NCBI RefSeq assembly: GCF_029285175.1
Contig: NZ_JABEDH010000001.1
Location: 1,550,001-1,614,000, forward strand
Length of the DNA stretch: 64,000 nt
DNA from: Sulfitobacter sp. M05
GTDB taxonomy: Bacteria > Pseudomonadota > Alphaproteobacteria > Rhodobacterales > Rhodobacteraceae
Direction of reading: 5' to 3'
Position numbers and translations under genes: made by a program. This document shows, piece by piece, positions 27,148 to 37,500 of the stretch; within the stretch, counting starts at the first letter, position 1; each line of letters begins with the position of its first letter. The notes under the pieces are model-generated. The model was not told where the DNA came from. It worked only from the letters and a program-made list of their open reading frames with translations, and did no database searches.

Positions 27148-28257
27148 ATGACCGAGCAACTGATCCCAGACGCCCCCCAATCCGAACATCGCTTTCCCTG
27201 CGACACCTGCGGCAGCGACCTGCGCTTTGCGCCGGATGTGGGACAACTGGTCTGTGACCATTGCGGCAATAGCGAAACCATCGAAGGGGCCGGCTTTCGC
27301 CTGCGCCCGATCACCGAACAGGATCTGCACGCCGGGCTGGACGCGGACCTTCCTGCCGAACAGATGGAAGAGACCCGGGTCACCCAATGCCCTAACTGTG
27401 CCGCACAGGTCGAATTCAGCGAAACCAAACACGCCACGGAATGCCCGTTCTGCGCCACCCCTGTGGTGGTGGACACCGGCACCAACCGCCATATCAAACC
27501 CCGCGCGGTGTTGCCCTTTGCCGTGCCCCAAGAGGGGGCGCGCGACGCCATGAAAGACTGGCTAGGCAGCCTTTGGTTCGCCCCAAACGGTCTACAGGAA
27601 TACGCCCGCAAGGGACGCCAGATGCAGGGCATCTATGTGCCCTACTGGACCTATGACGCCGACACCCGCAGCCGCTATTCCGGCCAACGCGGCACGGTCT
27701 ATTACGTCAGCGAAACCGTGGTGCGCGATGGCAAAAGAACCACCCGTCAGGTCGCCAAGGTCCGCTGGCGCGCGGCATCGGGGCGGGTGGCGCGGTTCTT
27801 TGATGATGTTCTGGTGCTGGCCTCAAACTCCCTGCCCAAGAAATACACCGATGCGCTGGAACCCTGGGATCTGTCAGCGCTGGAACCCTACGCCCCGGAA
27901 TACCTCGCCGGGTTCCACGCCGAGGCCTATTCGGTCCCGCTCAGGGACGGCTTTGCCGAGGCCCGCGCCCATATGGACCGGGTGATTGAACGGGATGTGA
28001 AATTCGACATCGGTGGCGACCGCCAGCGGGTGCATTCCATCGACACAGACCTCAGCAACCTGACCTTCAAGCACATCCTTCTGCCGGTCTGGCTGGCAGC
28101 CTATAAATACCGTGGCAAAACCTATCGCTTTGTCGTCAACGGACGCACCGGACGGGTACAGGGCGAACGCCCCTACTCGGCCATCAAAATCACCATCGCA
28201 GTGATCCTCGGCGCGATAGCCGCAGGCGTCATCGGCTATCTGGCAGCACAAAAATGA
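27148..28257 (+). CDS. Zinc-ribbon membrane protein (TFIIB-type ribbon; YdjG-like)
   Basis: This 369-residue protein begins with two zinc ribbons: CDTCGSDLRFAPDVGQLVCDHCG and CPNCAAQVEFSETKHATECPFC (each quoted only by its cysteines, CxxC-18-CxxC type). A domain with IYVPYWTYDADTRSRYSGQRG follows, and the last 25 residues form a single membrane helix, so the protein is tail-anchored with the ribbons in the cytosol. Similar proteins are often mislabelled as primosomal PriA-like helicases; no helicase motif is present. It closely resembles the arrangement in Bacillus YdjG. The stop overlaps the nitroreductase start (ATGA). Confidence 0.85.
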   Translation: MTEQLIPDAPQSEHRFPCDTCGSDLRFAPDVGQLVCDHCGNSETIEGAGFRLRPITEQDLHAGLDADLPAEQMEETRVTQCPNCAAQVEFSETKHATECPFCATPVVVDTGTNRHIKPRAVLPFAVPQEGARDAMKDWLGSLWFAPNGLQEYARKGRQMQGIYVPYWTYDADTRSRYSGQRGTVYYVSETVVRDGKRTTRQVAKVRWRAASGRVARFFDDVLVLASNSLPKKYTDALEPWDLSALEPYAPEYLAGFHAEAYSVPLRDGFAEARAHMDRVIERDVKFDIGGDRQRVHSIDTDLSNLTFKHILLPVWLAAYKYRGKTYRFVVNGRTGRVQGERPYSAIKITIAVILGAIAAGVIGYLAAQK

Positions 28258-28928
28258 CCGCATATGACACGCTGAACGACACGTTGAAATCGCGCTATTC
28301 CTGCCGCGCCTTCCGCCCCGATCCCGTCCCCGACAGCACCATCACCAAAATCGTCGAGGCCGCCCGCCATGTGCCCTCCTGGTGCAATGCCCAGCCTTGG
28401 CAGGTCACGATCACCAAAGGGAACGCAACGCAGGCCTTTCGCACCATGCTCAGCGATCTGGCCGCCAACGGCACCCTGCCCGCCCCCGACCTTGCCTGGC
28501 CCAGCGACTATACAGGCGCATATGCCGACCGCCGCCGCACCTGCGGTTTTCAACTTTATGATGCTGTTGGCATCGAAAAATCCAACCGCGCTGGCCGGAC
28601 AGCCCAAATGATGCGCAACTATGCCCTGTTTGACGCCCCCCATGTGGCCATCATCCATTCCCCCGGCGAACTTGGCCCCTATGGTGCCATGGACAGTGGC
28701 GGCTTTGTCACCGCCTTCACTCTGGCTGCAACAGCGCTTGGCGTCGCCACCATCCCCCAAGCCGCGATTGCCGCCTATGCCCCGCAGGTCCGCGACCACC
28801 TTGGCATTGCAGACGACCGCTTGGTGCTTTGCGCGATATCCTTCGGCTATGCCGACCCCGATCACCCCGCCAACGGATTTCGCACCAGCCGGGCCACCGC
28901 CGCAGACATCATCGACTGGAAAGAGTGA
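28254..28928 (+). CDS. Nitroreductase family protein
   Basis: This 224-residue FMN enzyme has the family motifs SRYSCRAFRPDPVP at the N-terminus (FMN phosphate site), VPSWCNAQPWQVTI, the central GAMDSGGFVTAFTLAATALG helix (in part) and ISFGYADPDHPANGFRT. It reduces nitroaromatics or quinones with NAD(P)H; the natural substrate is unknown. Its ATG overlaps the stop of the zinc-ribbon gene by four bases, so it is translationally coupled to the upstream envelope cluster. Confidence 0.88.
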   Translation: MTAYDTLNDTLKSRYSCRAFRPDPVPDSTITKIVEAARHVPSWCNAQPWQVTITKGNATQAFRTMLSDLAANGTLPAPDLAWPSDYTGAYADRRRTCGFQLYDAVGIEKSNRAGRTAQMMRNYALFDAPHVAIIHSPGELGPYGAMDSGGFVTAFTLAATALGVATIPQAAIAAYAPQVRDHLGIADDRLVLCAISFGYADPDHPANGFRTSRATAADIIDWKE

Positions 28929-29028
28929 AATGTTCCCGATCCCCTCAACAGCAAATTGCCCCGTCTCTTGCCCCCCGCGCATAGGCACCCTGCCCCGTGA
29001 TCTGCCTGCAACATCGGGGGCCTTCTAA

Positions 29029-29472
29029 ATGCGCGCCCTTTTGCAACGTGTCACCGCGGCAAGTGTCACCGTGGACGGCTCAACCATCTCCGAAATCACC
29101 CATGGCCTGCTGATCTTCGTCTGCGCCATGCCCGACGACACCCCGGCAACCGCCAAGGCGCTGGCCGCCAAAGTCGCCAAACTGCGCCTGTTCAAAGACG
29201 CTGACGGTAAAATGAACCTCAGCCTGCCCCAGACCGGCGGCGCGGCCCTTGTGGTCAGCCAGTTCACCCTGGCCGCCGACACCCGCCGCGGCACACGTCC
29301 GGGCTTTTCCTATGCCGCCAAACCCGACCTCGCCAAATCCCTCTATGAAGGGTTTGCCGATGACATCGCCGCCCTTGGCATCCCCACCCAACGCGGCCGC
29401 TTCGGTGCGGATATGTCCGTCGCCCTCACCAATGACGGGCCGGTCACCATCTGGCTCGATACCGACACCTGA
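29029..29472 (+). CDS. dtd: D-aminoacyl-tRNA deacylase
   Basis: This 147-residue enzyme hydrolyses D-aminoacyl-tRNA (and glycyl-tRNA-Ala) to stop D-amino acids entering proteins. The two active-site motifs are SQFTLAAD and the Gly-cisPro motif [10 protein letters not shown]. The length and N-terminus ([17 protein letters not shown]) are standard. It is the last gene of the plus-strand run; a long palindrome follows. Confidence 0.94.
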   Translation: MRALLQRVTAASVTVDGSTISEITHGLLIFVCAMPDDTPATAKALAAKVAKLRLFKDADGKMNLSLPQTGGAALVVSQFTLAADTRRGTRPGFSYAAKPDLAKSLYEGFADDIAALGIPTQRGRFGADMSVALTNDGPVTIWLDTDT

Positions 29473-29474
29473 TC

Positions 29475-29645
29475 AACCTTGGTTTCGGAGCCGCCCTTGC
29501 TTGAGAACAGGCGGACATAAGACGCGACAGCTGCCAAGGCAAATCTACGCGGGGCCCCTTTGGGGATACGTTGATTTTCCTTTGCGGGTGGCGTGGCTTT
29601 TGTCAGACAGAGATCAATCAAGGGCGGCTCTGAAACCGCTTGGTT
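29475..29645. repeat. Long imperfect palindrome between convergent genes
   Basis: The outer arms are 29475-29504 and 29614-29645; the left arm GGAGCCGCCCTTGCTTGA is mirrored by TCAATCAAGGGCGGCTC. Inner sequences (GACATAAGACGCG against GCGTGGCTTTTGTC, and AAGGCAAATC against GATTTTCCTTT) also pair, so almost the entire 170 bases can fold into one long hairpin with a GGGGCCCC-type centre. It could end transcription from both sides or be a non-autonomous mobile repeat. No coding sequence is present. Confidence 0.65.
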
Positions 29646-29712
29646 TTGGTGGGCCCGCAGCCTCTTTTCTCTCTTGTACCATTGCGGCCCCTATCGCCGC
29701 GCCGCCCCGCGC

Positions 29713-30903
29713 CTATGGCTCGCGGAAGGCTTCCTTGCTCTTATACAAGGGCTTCAGCAGATACTGTAAAACCGTCTTCGACCCTGTGTGCAATTCCACA
29801 CTGGCCTGCATCCCCGGCCTGATCCGCAAGGACGCCTGCCGCTCGGTCAGATGTTCGGTATCCACCTGTAAGGTCACCTTATAATGCGGGTTCCCATCCG
29901 CCTCACGTGCCCGTTCGTCTTTGAACGTATCGGCGGAAATCAACGTCACCTTGCCCTTTAACGTCCCGAAAATTGTATAGTCATAGGCCGAAAGCTTCAC
30001 AGTCGCCTCCTGCCCGGGACGCACGCCGGCGATATCCTCGGGCTTCACCCGCGCCTCAACAAACAGCTCTTCACCCAAAGGGATGATCTGCAAAATCTCT
30101 TCGCCCGGGCGCACAACACCGCCAATGGTCGTGACCGACAGGTTGTTCACAATCCCCCGCATCGGGCTGACCAGAACCGTGCGGTTCAACTGGTCGGTGC
30201 TGGATTTCAAATTCTGGCGCAATGTTGCCAGCTCTTTCAACACATCGGAGTATTCCTGTGCCCGTTCCAGCTCGGTCCGGGTCGTCACCTCGTCATGGCG
30301 AATCTGCGCATCCGCATAAGATTTGCGCGCCCGCGTCGCTTCGATCAGGGAAACGATATTGCGCTCCAACAGATCGTTCATCAGGTTTGCTTCGCGCTCG
30401 GCCTCGATCAACACCCGTTTCGCCCCGTCCGAACGGGATACAAAATCAGACTGGCGTGCCCGCAACAGCGACCGCTCCGAGGCAACAATATCAGGTGTGC
30501 GCGCGGCCCATTCATCGGGCACGGTAAAGTCAAACTGCCCGGCCAGCTCGGCCTCAAGCCGCAGTCGGCGAATTTCGAAGGCTGAAATCTGGTCGCGCAG
30601 ATCATCCACCGACGATTGGAACTGCGTGCCATGCAGCCGCGCCAGCACGTCACCGCGCTCCACGATATCGCCTTCGCCCACGGCCAGCTCGGCCAGGATA
30701 CCACCCTCAAGGTTCTGAATGATCTGTGGCCGCGAGGATGAGATCATCGATCCTTCTGCCCGCACAATTTCGTCAACCCAGGCAAAAGCCGCCCAGATCA
30801 TAAACACCAGCACCGCCCCGCCACACAGCCAGATCACCGCAGAAGGGCCGCGCATCTGGCGCCCCATTTGCGCATCCATCGTGGTGGGGTTCACTAGTGT
30901 CAT
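29713..30903 (-). CDS. HlyD-family type I secretion membrane fusion protein
   Basis: This 396-residue periplasmic adaptor has one N-terminal membrane helix (IWLCGGAVLVFMIWAAFAWVD), a lipoyl half-motif GGILAELAVGEGDIVERGDVL, a long coiled coil (about residues 95-235), and the closing beta-domain with EEILQIIPLGEELFVEARV. It links the inner-membrane ABC protein to TolC. Its ATG overlaps the ABC gene stop by four bases. It is the last gene of the secretion operon, and the palindrome follows on its downstream side. Confidence 0.92.
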   Translation of the reverse strand: MTLVNPTTMDAQMGRQMRGPSAVIWLCGGAVLVFMIWAAFAWVDEIVRAEGSMISSSRPQIIQNLEGGILAELAVGEGDIVERGDVLARLHGTQFQSSVDDLRDQISAFEIRRLRLEAELAGQFDFTVPDEWAARTPDIVASERSLLRARQSDFVSRSDGAKRVLIEAEREANLMNDLLERNIVSLIEATRARKSYADAQIRHDEVTTRTELERAQEYSDVLKELATLRQNLKSSTDQLNRTVLVSPMRGIVNNLSVTTIGGVVRPGEEILQIIPLGEELFVEARVKPEDIAGVRPGQEATVKLSAYDYTIFGTLKGKVTLISADTFKDERAREADGNPHYKVTLQVDTEHLTERQASLRIRPGMQASVELHTGSKTVLQYLLKPLYKSKEAFREP

Positions 30904-33128
30904 GCCGCCTGCCCTTTTGTACTCGCAAGATGGCTCAGCACCTTGTCCTTGGGTCCGTCAATTGTCATCTGCCCGCCCTGCAAAACCAGCGTCCGCTCGG
31001 TCAGCGCTAGAATCGGCGCACGGTGCGTCGCGATAATCGCGGTGCGCCCCTCCATCCAGGTTTCCAACCGGCTGACCAAAGTGCGCTCAAGCGTCTGGTC
31101 CAGCGCCGCCGTCGGCTCATCCAGCAGGCATACCTTGGGGTCCTGCAACCACAACCGGGCCCAGCCGATCGACTGGCGCTGGCCAATGCTCAGCCCTGCG
31201 CCATTGTCCTTGATCTCAAGGTCCAGCCCCTTGTGATGTTCTTTCACAAACGGCCCCAAGCCAGCAAAATCCAGCGCCGCCTGCAAGCGTTTGTCATCGC
31301 GTTCCAGCATCGTCAGGTTCAGGTTATCGCGCAGGGTGCCAGCAAACAGGCGCACATCCTGCCCCAGATACCCAATCAACCGGCGCAAATCGCGCGGTTC
31401 AATCTGGCTCATCTCGGTACCGTCAATCATCACCCGTCCGGTTTCCGGCGAATAAAGACCGCTGAGCAGCTTCAACAAGGACGACTTGCCCGACCCGTTG
31501 GCCCCCAACACCGCAACCTTCTGCCCTGGCAGGATCGCCATGCCTTTGATGTTCAGTGTCGGCGCACCGTCCTCTTCATAGCGGAAGGTCACATCGCGCA
31601 GCTCGAAATGCCCCTTCAGGCTCTCGCGGCGCAGATAGGTACGGTCTTCGCTTGCGTCCTGTTCGGCACCGGCAATCATTTCCAATCCGTCCAGCGCCGA
31701 TTTCACATTGCCCCAACGCGCCATCGTGCCCGCCAGCTGTGTCAGCGGCGACAGGGTGCGCCCGGTCAGAATGCCAACCGCAATGATCGACCCCACCGTA
31801 AACTGACCCGCAAACACCAGATATGTACCGGTGATCACCGCCGCCACATAGGTGCCCTGCTGCACACCCTGCGACCAGAATGTCAGGGTCGAAGCCAGCT
31901 TGCGCTGCTCTGAAGATTTCACTGCCTGCACCGTGTTCAGCTCTTGCCACAGACGCGCAACACGATCCTCACCACGCTGGGTCTTGATCGTATCAAGCTC
32001 AAAAATCGTTTCATGCAACAAGCGCGAGGATTTCGCAGAAGCCCCTTGGGTTTCCTGGGTCAGGCGGATCATCTTGCGCTGCAAAAAGAACCCCGGGATC
32101 ACCATAAGGATACCGCCAAGTATCAGTACCCAAACAACATTCCCCGCAATGCTGGCCACCAGAAACAAAAACACAAAGATGAACGGCACATCCGCAATCG
32201 TGCCAATGGTCGAGGCGGTAAAGAACTCGCGCACCGATCCGAATTCACGCATCGCCGAAAACACCTGATTGGGGGCCTGCCCCTTGGCATCCGATTTCAT
32301 CCCCAAAATCCGGTCCATCAGAACCTGAAGCACGGAAATCTCGATCTGCCGCCCTGCCCCATCCATCAGACGCGCCCGCGCAATCTTGATAAAGGCTTCC
32401 ATCAACAGGGCCAGCCCGGCACCAATTGCCAGCACCCACAGGGTGGCTTCGGACTGGTGCGGAATAACCCGGTCATAAACCTGCAAGGAAAACAGCGCCA
32501 CGGCCACCGCCAAAAGGTTCGCCACAAACGACCCCATTGCAACCTCGGCCATCTGGCGCTTGAACCGGCCAAACTGCCCCCAGAACCAATGCGGCGCGGC
32601 ACTTTCGGTCTTGTGGGTTTCGGCTACCTTGGCCAGCGGGGTTTCGGCCCGCACCAGCAAGCCGGCAAAAAATGGCTTGAAATCGCTGACCGGCACAAAT
32701 GCCCGGTTGTCAGGGCAGCTGGTGTCGAAAATGATCAGATCGCCACGCGACTGCCCCATCACCAACAAGACCTGACCGGATGTCATATAGGCCAGCGCCG
32801 GCCAGAGATCCGCCGTCAAAGGGCCTTCCTTGGTCACCTGCGCCAACAATCCCAGCGTGCGCAACCCGTGGGCAATGGCCGATGCCTCGTCCTTGTCCTT
32901 GGCCCCCTCACGGGTGGCCCCCCCAATGGCTTCGAACAAATCGCGCCGGACGGCCTCAACCCCCAGCAAACCCGCATAGGTTACGGCCAGCTGGGCACGC
33001 ACGTTAATACGTTCTTCAAAACTAGAGGGTTTCGAGACATCAGCAGGACGCCCGTCCCCATTGGCCGCCGCCAGACGTCCCTGATTTCCATTGCTGATCT
33101 TAAGGGTGAACGCGCGCTTCTCGGTCAA
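30900..33128 (-). CDS. Type I secretion ABC transporter (LapB-like permease-ATPase)
   Basis: This 742-residue protein has an N-terminal C39-like region (about residues 40-165) that lacks a clear catalytic Cys, six membrane helices (about 195-470), and a nucleotide-binding domain with Walker A GANGSGKSS, a divergent signature LSIGQRQSIGWARLWL and Walker B VCLLDEPTAALD. The degenerate C39-like domain is typical of exporters for RTX or adhesin substrates whose leader is not cut. The gene overlaps both neighbours by four bases (tolC-like upstream, hlyD-like downstream). Confidence 0.93.
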   Translation of the reverse strand: MTEKRAFTLKISNGNQGRLAAANGDGRPADVSKPSSFEERINVRAQLAVTYAGLLGVEAVRRDLFEAIGGATREGAKDKDEASAIAHGLRTLGLLAQVTKEGPLTADLWPALAYMTSGQVLLVMGQSRGDLIIFDTSCPDNRAFVPVSDFKPFFAGLLVRAETPLAKVAETHKTESAAPHWFWGQFGRFKRQMAEVAMGSFVANLLAVAVALFSLQVYDRVIPHQSEATLWVLAIGAGLALLMEAFIKIARARLMDGAGRQIEISVLQVLMDRILGMKSDAKGQAPNQVFSAMREFGSVREFFTASTIGTIADVPFIFVFLFLVASIAGNVVWVLILGGILMVIPGFFLQRKMIRLTQETQGASAKSSRLLHETIFELDTIKTQRGEDRVARLWQELNTVQAVKSSEQRKLASTLTFWSQGVQQGTYVAAVITGTYLVFAGQFTVGSIIAVGILTGRTLSPLTQLAGTMARWGNVKSALDGLEMIAGAEQDASEDRTYLRRESLKGHFELRDVTFRYEEDGAPTLNIKGMAILPGQKVAVLGANGSGKSSLLKLLSGLYSPETGRVMIDGTEMSQIEPRDLRRLIGYLGQDVRLFAGTLRDNLNLTMLERDDKRLQAALDFAGLGPFVKEHHKGLDLEIKDNGAGLSIGQRQSIGWARLWLQDPKVCLLDEPTAALDQTLERTLVSRLETWMEGRTAIIATHRAPILALTERTLVLQGGQMTIDGPKDKVLSHLASTKGQAA

Positions 33129-34441
33129 ATCTCGTCCCCATCAGCCAGCACGCCCAACAGGCGCGCCAGATCGAGCTGCAACTGCGCAGCCTCATACTTT
33201 AACGTCACCTCTGTCTGCTGCTGGCGCACAAAGGTCTCGTAAACACTCACAACATCCATGACCTGCCGCTGACCGGCGTCATATTGTTCCTGAAACACCT
33301 CCAGATTGCGCTGTGCCTGCGCGGTCAGACCGGCAGCCTCATCCGCCTGCCGTGACTTGGCGGCAATCTGCCCTTCCAGCTTGCGCAGCTTGCGGTTGGC
33401 ATCTTCATTGGCTTGCGCCACCTGCCGCCCCGCCGCTTCCTTGGCCTCTTCGATGGCCCGCAGGGTTGCGCCAGTGCCAAAGCCCAGCAAGGTATCCGAG
33501 CTGACCCGCAACCCGATATCGGAATTCTCGCCGATTGTTCCGCCCGCGGACAAACCGGGCAACTGGTTCGCACGGTCAATCTTTGCCGCCGCGATGGCCC
33601 GGGTCTTCTCGGCCTCGGCCAGCACCACGTCCAGAGGCTGTGCCGCCTCGGCAGACACCCGCAAGGACGGCGCACCGCGCAGCCCGCTTAAGGGGTCGAT
33701 GGACATGGCGTTCAATTCGGCAATCGCTGTATTGGCAGCTTCGATATTGGCCGCGCGGTCGGCACGGATCTCCGACAGCTTCTGACGCAGGATGTTCAAA
33801 TCCGATCTGTCCGACACCCCGCCCTTAACACGTTCCGACATGATATATTCGAACCGCCCCATATCGCGCAGCGAGGCATCCGACAGGGCCGCCTTTTCAC
33901 GCCCCTCCGCCGCCGCCACATAAAGCGCAAGTGCTGTATGTACCCGGTCGTTTGTATCTTTCGCCAGGTTCACCGCTGCAACCTCAACGTCGGCAATGGC
34001 AAACTCGCGTTCCCCCTTGCGACGGCCATTGTCAAACAGCACCTGATCCACCACCAGATTTGCCACCAACGACCCCAGTGAGGTCAGGCTGATGTCCGGT
34101 CCGATTTTGGGCAACCAGTTCTTCGAGGCCGCCTCGGAACGCAAGCGCGCCGCGCGCAAATCGGATTCCGCGGCCCGTGAACTTGCCGCCAATACCGACG
34201 TGGCAACCTGTTCATAGCTGCTGCCGGAGGGCAGAGCCGAACGGCGGGCCGACAATCCCTGAATGATCGCGCTTTCGGAATTTACTTTTTCCGCATGGCT
34301 GGGCCGGGCAACAGAGCTGGCATCAGGGGACCGCAGCCGCGCCACAAAGTCACCCGCCTCACTGCCTGCGTCTGACAGGCATCCTGTCAGGGTAAACGCA
34401 ACCGCGCACACGCCGACTGCCCTGTTCACACCTTGCCCCAT
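33125..34441 (-). CDS. TolC-family outer membrane channel
   Basis: This 438-residue protein has a lipoprotein-type signal (FTLTGC) and a duplicated outer-membrane efflux domain with long coiled-coil helices (LRAARLRSEAASKNWLPKIGPDISL, in part; AQANEDANRKLRKLEGQIAAKSRQAD, in part). The end YDAGQRQVMDVVSVYETFVRQQQ is typical of LapE/TolC-like channels. The last residues overlap the ABC gene by four bases. It is separated from the adhesin gene by 87 bases with a strong hairpin. Confidence 0.9.
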   Translation of the reverse strand: MGQGVNRAVGVCAVAFTLTGCLSDAGSEAGDFVARLRSPDASSVARPSHAEKVNSESAIIQGLSARRSALPSGSSYEQVATSVLAASSRAAESDLRAARLRSEAASKNWLPKIGPDISLTSLGSLVANLVVDQVLFDNGRRKGEREFAIADVEVAAVNLAKDTNDRVHTALALYVAAAEGREKAALSDASLRDMGRFEYIMSERVKGGVSDRSDLNILRQKLSEIRADRAANIEAANTAIAELNAMSIDPLSGLRGAPSLRVSAEAAQPLDVVLAEAEKTRAIAAAKIDRANQLPGLSAGGTIGENSDIGLRVSSDTLLGFGTGATLRAIEEAKEAAGRQVAQANEDANRKLRKLEGQIAAKSRQADEAAGLTAQAQRNLEVFQEQYDAGQRQVMDVVSVYETFVRQQQTEVTLKYEAAQLQLDLARLLGVLADGDEI

Positions 34442-34485
34442 ATCATGCCCTCAAAGCCTCGGCCTTGCGGCCGATATTAACCGGG

Positions 34486-34511
34486 GGCGCGGGTCATTTG
34501 ACGCCCGCGCC
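34486..34511 (-). promoter_or_regulatory. Hairpin between adhesin and secretion genes, possible attenuator
   Basis: On the minus strand a GGCGCGGG/CCCGCGCC stem with a ten-base loop follows the adhesin stop by 17 bases. It has no T run, so it may lower read-through or protect the adhesin mRNA end and does not look like a full terminator. Confidence 0.5.
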
Positions 34512-34528
34512 TCTCCGTTTCTGCTTGT

Positions 34529-37500
34529 TTAGGTGATCACGTCGATTTGGTCGTCAACGATGATCGTGCCCTCGGTACCCAGTGAATAGGTGGTCTGACC
34601 ACCGCTGCTGGTCCCGCGTGTCGCGCCCAGCATCGTAACCGTGTCATCCGCACCACCCAAGATCATCAGCTGGTTGGAATTGCTGGACAGCGCAAGCAAG
34701 GCAGCTTCATCAATGGTCAGATTGCCCTCTTCGGCAAAGGTCATGTCCACTGTTTCGATGTTGTAGGTGCCAAGCGCCGGGTTGTTGATCGCAATCGTTG
34801 AATTCGGCGCGCCGTCGTCTAGAACCACATAGGTGCCAGTGGTGTTCTGCGCATCATCAGTCGCTGTGATGACCAGATGCGAGCCGTCCGGCACATCCGA
34901 GTTGAACTCGATGTTGGTTTCGGGACGGGTCATGCTGGCGCCGCTCTGCGAGGCCACCTCGGTCACACTGCCATTGTCCTGCACCTGATACACCGACAGT
35001 TCATCATCGGTCAGATCAGTCGACATCCCACGGAAGCCAACCCGGCCTTCGTTCAGACTTTCGATTGCCGGACCGGAAGGGGCCGATGTATCAATCGCCA
35101 GCGTGTCGTTGATCGTGTCGACGTTGCCAACCGCATCCGTGGCCGTGACCACGATGTTTGCGTTATAGCTGCCGTCGCGGATCGCGGAGGGCGGGATGGT
35201 CAAACTCCAGTTGCCCGCTGAATCCACAACAGCCGCGTAAGGCGTGCCATCAAAGTTGACCGATACGGTGCTGCCGATCTCGACTTCACCACCCAGATCA
35301 ATGCCTGTGGCCGCTTCGGCAATGTTGACTGTGTTGTCAGCGCCGCCAACCCCGCCGTCGATGCTCAACGGCACAACTTCGGTGTCTACATTCACAACAT
35401 TGGATACCGTGGCCGTGTTGCCCGCTCGGTCCGTCGCCTGCACTGAAACAGTCGCCGTATAGGTGCCCTCGGCAACCTGGCTGGCGGCATAGTTTGCCGT
35501 CCATGTGCCGTTCGGTGCAACAAGCGCATTGACCGCCACACCGTTCAGCGTGACCACAACCGCAGTTGACCCCACTTCTGTGGTCCCAGTAACCTGCACA
35601 CCGCCACCGTTTACACGCTCGGCACCGTTAATCGTGCCGTCGCCTTCGATGATATTGGCCTGCACCCCAAGGTTATCCACCCGCGTATCGACCTCGACAC
35701 TGTCAGATGCATTCAGCGTGTTGCCGGCAGAATCCGTCGTGGTCGCTGTGATCTGGGCTGTATAAACGCCCGGCGTCACATCTGCGTTAGAGTAATGCGC
35801 CGTCCAGTTGCCCGCCGCATCGGCGTTCACGGTCTTGGCCACGCCACCCATGGTCACAGTGACAACCGCGTTCGGGTTGGACGTACCGGTCAGGACCACA
35901 CCATCAGAAGCTTCCAGCTGGTTGATGATGTCATCGCCTTCAACCGGTGCCGGGCTGATGGTCAGAATACCGCCGTCACGGTCGATTTCGACGTTGCGGG
36001 TGATGGTGTCGACGTTGCCGGCAATGTCTGTTGCCACCGCAGTCATCACTGCGGTCTGTTCTCCTGTCGGAATGACATTGGATGCAAAGTTCACGGTCCA
36101 GCTGCCATCCGCAGCAACCGTCGCCGCCTGCGTACTGCCGCCAAAGGTCACCATCACCGAAGACCCCGGCTCGGTAGTCCCTGTCATGACAAGGCCCTGT
36201 GCCGCTTCTTCATTGTTGATGACGCCATCCGTGCCACCTGTGGAACCTGTAAAGGCAAAGTCACGCACCAGCGTATCAATGTCCACCAGACCTGTGGCCG
36301 TGCTTGAGTTGCCCAAAGCATCGGTTGCAACCGCTGTAACTGTCGCCTGCAATTCGCCGGTTGGCACTTCGCTCATGGCGAAATCCGCAGACCAGTTGCC
36401 ATTGGCGTCCACTGTCGCGCTGTGCGATCCGGTGCCAAAGTTGACAACCACGGTTGATCCCGCCTGTGCGGTACCGGTCAGGGTTACACCGTCCTGCTGC
36501 TCTACCGCGTTCACAATGCCGTCTGTTTCAACATTTGCCGTGTCGATGGTGACATTGGACACTGTGTCGATGACAACAGTGTCGGTAATGGTTGTTGTAT
36601 TGCCAAATGCATCTGCGCTGACAATTGTAACCCCGGTGGAGTATTCCCCCCCCTCAAGCGTGCCTGACGCCCAGTTGACAGACCATGTGCCGCCTTCGGA
36701 AACAGTGGTTGTCTGCTCGATTCCGGCAATGGTCACCAGAATGGAGGCACCCGGCTCACCTGTACCGGACAGGGTCACCCCGCCCGCAAAGCTGACCGCG
36801 TTAAAGAAATCACCAACTGAATCCGTACCGGTCGAGACATCCACCAACGGCGGCGTCAAATCGATCACATATCCCGGACCGTCCAGAACCACTTCGCCAC
36901 CCTCGGTGACAACAGTCACGACAGCCTCATACGTGCCATCCGGTGGGAAATTCGGCGGGACAAAACTACAGGTAAAGTGACCTTCTGTGTCGATGACAGT
37001 TTCAACCTGAACATCGCCCAGCTTCACGATAACCTTGTCGCCCGGCGCACCGCCACCTGTGATGACGATCTGCTGCTCGGCGCCATCGCCACCGATCTGG
37101 CCAACGCTGTCAGGGTCATTGACATAAGGGTCCTGAACCAGATCACGGTCTCCGCCGCCACCGCCGGTGCTACCACCGCCGCCATCGCCGCCTTTACCGC
37201 CGCCACCAGCACCGACAACCGCCGCGCCGCCAACAACAGCCGCCGCCGCAACGCCGGAACCGCCGCCCAGCAAACCGGCCCCAAGCAGGGGCGCGGGGAA
37301 CATAGACACTTCATTATCGGCATAACCGGCTGCTGCCAGCTCGGTGCGCCCCAGATAGATCAGATCATCCGAAGGAGACCACTTGCCCCACTGCTCGGTC
37401 GGGCCAAACTGCGCATAAAGCTCGCCTGCACCCGTATCCACAAAGGCCACCTCGTTCAGGTAGCCATCAGCCGAGATAAACAAGCGGTTCGGCGTGCCGG

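Noticed and set aside
31944..33242. 432-codon plus-strand reading frame
   Set aside because: It lies antisense to the type I secretion ABC gene, is rich in Gln/His/Arg/Pro as expected from a complementary frame of high-G+C coding DNA, and has no family resemblance or ribosome site.
35808..36980. 390-codon plus-strand frame rich in Val/Thr/Ser/Pro
   Set aside because: It is the exact complement of the adhesin's Ig-like repeats; its repetitive look is a mirror of that array.
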